Part shown: in pieces, positions 61,713-64,000 of the stretch
How positions within the stretch are numbered: the first letter of the stretch is position 1
How the letters are laid out: the number at the start of each line of letters is the position of its first letter
Assembly (NCBI RefSeq): GCF_947498825.1
Contig: NZ_CANMLV010000005.1
Location: 1 to 64,000, forward strand
Reading direction: 5' to 3'
Length of the DNA stretch: 64,000 nt
From: an uncultured Cedecea sp.
GTDB taxonomy: Bacteria > Pseudomonadota > Gammaproteobacteria > Enterobacterales > Enterobacteriaceae
Notes under the pieces: model-generated
Seen by the model: only the letters and a program-made list of their open reading frames with translations
Databases searched by the model: none
What the model was told of the DNA's origin: nothing
Program-made: the position numbers and the translations under genes

Positions 61713-62044
61713 TGAATGCTCCTGTCATCAGGCAAGCCCCTTAACCAGGCGCTCACAAAAAATGGGGTTGTCATATTTACCTGATAAAAGATGGCGACAC
61801 TGTAGCCAAAATTCAAGGGGAGGAAGAACGTGTTTTTTCACTCCTGTTAACTGTTGACCTCTGTCACAAATCGATAATTGTTGTCCCCCATTGGCCATAA
61901 TAAGTGATCCAAGTTAATGCATTTCGCTATTATCAGCATATCATCAAGGCGAATAAGCAAATATTGGGCATAATCATCGGTCTATACCTGTCAGTGCCAG
62001 ATATCCTGTGTGTACATTGTGATAGTTTAAATAAGAAGGTTTAC
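61713..62044. promoter_or_regulatory. Divergent fxsA/aspA promoter region
   Basis: About 330 bases without a gene. GTTGACCTCTGTCACA (61853-61868) fits a CRP site with one perfect half (TCACA) and one weak half. An open frame runs upstream of the aspA ATG from 61904 but shows no homology. AATAAGAAGG supplies the aspA ribosome site. Confidence 0.4.
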
Positions 62045-63481
62045 ATGCTAAACAACATTCGTATCGAAGAAGATTTACTGGGAACCAGGGAAGTGCCAGC
62101 GGAGGCCTACTACGGCATCCATACTCTGCGAGCGATTGAGAACTTCTACATTAGCCACAATAAAATCAGCGATATACCTGAATTTGTTCGCGGTATGGTG
62201 ATGGTCAAAAAAGCCGCTGCTATGGCGAACAAAGAACTACAAACGATCCCCAGATCCATTGCTAATACCATTATCCAGGCCTGCGATGAAATCTTAGAAC
62301 AGGGTAAGTTTTTAGATCAGTTCCCGGTCGATGTTTATCAGGGTGGCGCGGGAACGTCAGTCAATATGAACACCAACGAAGTTCTGGCCAATATTGGACT
62401 GGAACTGATGGGGCATCAGAAGGGTGAGTATGAATATCTCAACCCGAATGACCACGTGAACAAGTGTCAATCAACCAACGATGCCTATCCTACTGGCTTC
62501 CGTATCGCGGTCTACTCCTCCATTATTAAGCTAATAGAAGCCATCCACCAGCTCAGCGAAGGTTTCCAGCGTAAAGCTGTCGAATTCGAATCCATCCTGA
62601 AAATGGGTCGTACGCAATTACAAGATGCAGTGCCTATGAGTCTGGGGCAGGAATTCCACGCTTTCAACGTTCTGTTAAGCGAAGAGAAGAAAAACCTGCT
62701 GCGTACTGCAGAACTTCTGCTGGAGGTTAACCTTGGCGCAACCGCTATTGGTACACGCCTTAATACGCCGGATGGCTATCAGCAACTTGCCGTACAAAAA
62801 CTGGCTGAAGTTAGCGGCCTGCCTTGCGTACCGGCAGAGGATTTAATCGAAGCAACCTCTGACTGCGGGGCTTATGTCATGGTTCACAGTGCGCTGAAAC
62901 GTCTTGCTGTGAAAATGTCAAAAATCTGCAATGACTTACGTCTGCTCTCTTCAGGCCCCCGCGCCGGACTAAACGAAATCAATCTGCCAGAACTTCAGGC
63001 CGGCTCTTCAATTATGCCTGCCAAAGTGAACCCTGTCGTACCTGAAGTGGTGAATCAGGTTTGCTTCAAAGTGATTGGTAATGACATGACCGTGACCATG
63101 GCCTCTGAAGCGGGTCAGTTACAGTTAAATGTAATGGAACCCGTTATTGGCCAGGCGATGTTTGAGTCTATACATATTATGACAAATGCCTGCTATAATC
63201 TGCTGGAGAAATGCATTAATGGCATTACTGCAAACAAAGAAGTGTGTGAAGGTTACGTCTATAACTCCATTGGTATCGTCACCTATCTGAACCCATACAT
63301 TGGTCACCATAACGGTGATATTGTGGGCCGGATTTGCGCTGAGACAGGCAAGAGCGTACGTGATGTTGTGCTGGAACGTGGTTTGCTCACAGAGGATGAA
63401 CTGGATGATATCTTCTCCGTTCATAACCTGATGCATCCGGCATATAAAGCCAAACGGTATACAGATGAAAACGATAAGTAG
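62045..63481 (+). CDS. aspA: Aspartate ammonia-lyase
   Basis: AspA splits L-aspartate to fumarate and ammonia, supplying fumarate for FrdABCD. The fumarase/aspartase signature [11 protein letters not shown] with its catalytic-loop serine is present, as are [27 protein letters not shown] and [13 protein letters not shown] 62045 ([20 protein letters not shown]) gives 478 residues as in E. coli; the longer frame from 61904 lacks homology. A terminator follows and then dcuA. Confidence 0.97.
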   Translation: MLNNIRIEEDLLGTREVPAEAYYGIHTLRAIENFYISHNKISDIPEFVRGMVMVKKAAAMANKELQTIPRSIANTIIQACDEILEQGKFLDQFPVDVYQGGAGTSVNMNTNEVLANIGLELMGHQKGEYEYLNPNDHVNKCQSTNDAYPTGFRIAVYSSIIKLIEAIHQLSEGFQRKAVEFESILKMGRTQLQDAVPMSLGQEFHAFNVLLSEEKKNLLRTAELLLEVNLGATAIGTRLNTPDGYQQLAVQKLAEVSGLPCVPAEDLIEATSDCGAYVMVHSALKRLAVKMSKICNDLRLLSSGPRAGLNEINLPELQAGSSIMPAKVNPVVPEVVNQVCFKVIGNDMTVTMASEAGQLQLNVMEPVIGQAMFESIHIMTNACYNLLEKCINGITANKEVCEGYVYNSIGIVTYLNPYIGHHNGDIVGRICAETGKSVRDVVLERGLLTEDELDDIFSVHNLMHPAYKAKRYTDENDK

Positions 63482-63501
63482 TTCAACCAAATAACGCCAA
63501 G

Positions 63502-63530
63502 AAGGCACGTCGACAGACGTGCCTTTTTCG
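63502..63530 (+). terminator. Terminator between aspA and dcuA
   Basis: AAGGCACGTC, loop GACA and GACGTGCCTT form a 10-bp stem followed by TTT and a further T-rich run (TTCGTTTTT). In E. coli dcuA is partly read from aspA despite a similar structure. Confidence 0.85.
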
Positions 63531-63593
63531 TTTTTAGTCATAACTAAAACATAACAATTTATTTTCAATTGATTAAATAGTGAGGAAGTCATT

Positions 63594-64000
63594 ATGTTTG
63601 CAGCAGAGCTCGTTATCGTCCTGCTGGCGATATACCTTGGAGCCAGACTTGGCGGCATAGGTATTGGTTTCGCCGGGGGCTTGGGTGTTCTGATCCTGAC
63701 ACTGGTTTTCCAGATAAACCCCGGTTCAATTCCCTTTGACGTGATTGAAATCATCATGGCGGTCATTGCAGCCATTGCTGCAATGCAAGTCGCAGGAGGG
63801 ATGGATTATCTGGTGAATCTGGCTGAACGTATGTTACGCCGCCATCCCAAGTATATTACCTTGCTGGCCCCTGTCGTGACTTGGTCGATGACCGTTCTTG
63901 CCGGAACCGGACATACTGCCTTCTCGACACTTCCGGTCATTACGGAAGTGGCTAAAGAGCAGGGTATACGTCCTTCCCGTCCTTTATCTATCGCCGTTAT
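63594..64000 (+). CDS. dcuA: Anaerobic C4-dicarboxylate antiporter DcuA (partial)
   Basis: DcuA exchanges fumarate or aspartate for succinate during anaerobic growth. The first 135 residues are present; the frame runs off the window. They contain LGARLGGIGIGFAGGLGVL, PFDVIEIIMAVIAAIAAMQV, AGGMDYLV, LRRHPKYITLLAP and AGTGHTAFSTLPVI, with hydrophobic membrane segments. Adjacency to aspA favours DcuA over DcuB, although residues near 45-50 differ from E. coli DcuA. GAGGAAG precedes the ATG. Confidence 0.94.
   Translation, partial: MFAAELVIVLLAIYLGARLGGIGIGFAGGLGVLILTLVFQINPGSIPFDVIEIIMAVIAAIAAMQVAGGMDYLVNLAERMLRRHPKYITLLAPVVTWSMTVLAGTGHTAFSTLPVITEVAKEQGIRPSRPLSIAV

Overview
This window is a chromosomal segment from a gamma-proteobacterium of the order Enterobacterales. 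It carries E. coli-like gene runs (mutL-miaA-hfq-hflXKC, orn-rsgA-psd-mscM, frdABCD, groESL-aspA-dcuA) with near-identical protein lengths, three glycine tRNAs between queG and orn, and enterobacterial-type palindromic repeats. Base composition is moderate and species cannot be fixed from the sequence alone. Gene order mixes several E. coli neighbourhoods, so it is probably not Escherichia itself.

Layout. 1-1.4 kb: an AT-rich stretch with a partial gene encoding an Ala/Pro/Lys repeat protein, cut by the window edge. 1.4-19.6 kb: conserved housekeeping DNA (hflC, hflK, hflX, hfq, miaA, mutL, amiB, tsaE, nnr, queG, three tRNA-Gly, orn, rsgA, psd, mscM). 19.6-33.4 kb: accessory region with a large autotransporter adhesin, yhaJ/yhaK, a TetR/aldo-keto reductase/SDR cluster, a secreted esterase, LysE-type exporter, hydrolases, a NUDIX protein and gene debris. 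33.6-41.8 kb: rnpB, rsmI, lpoA, yraN, diaA, dolP, cybC, pmbA, darP and a second LysE-type exporter. 42.2-50.4 kb: epmA, the fumarate reductase operon frdABCD, a 5'-truncated ampC beta-lactamase remnant joined to a 127-bp palindromic repeat, an orphan LuxR-type regulator, efp, epmB and yjeI. 50.5-54.1 kb: apparently decayed DNA with another LuxR-type protein, a Sel1/SPOR protein, and an ORF in which an ExuT-type transporter fragment is fused in frame to a fimbrial adhesin fragment. 54.4-57.1 kb: uxuA-uxaC for hexuronate catabolism. 57.1-59.0 kb: a complete-looking group II intron, whose 5' end abuts the groEL terminator. 59.1-64 kb: groEL, groES (with a textbook sigma-32 promoter), fxsA, aspA and the start of dcuA.

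How genes work together. HflX/Hfq/MiaA/MutL form the classical superoperon. TsaE, MiaA and QueG all act in tRNA modification. EpmA and EpmB modify Lys34 of EF-P, and all three genes lie within about 8 kb. FrdABCD, AspA and DcuA make and feed the fumarate respiration pathway. LpoA, DolP and AmiB act on the cell envelope. UxuA and UxaC are steps of hexuronate breakdown and have likely UxuR/ExuR operators upstream, but their transporter is broken.

Most notable: (1) the ampC relic cut exactly at a MITE-like repeat; (2) the transporter-adhesin chimera and surrounding decayed fimbria-like locus; (3) the group II intron behind the groEL terminator; (4) a dispersed structured repeat present at 1.2 kb and 23.7 kb. 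I found no CRISPR array, no prophage and no clear evidence of a novel defence system.
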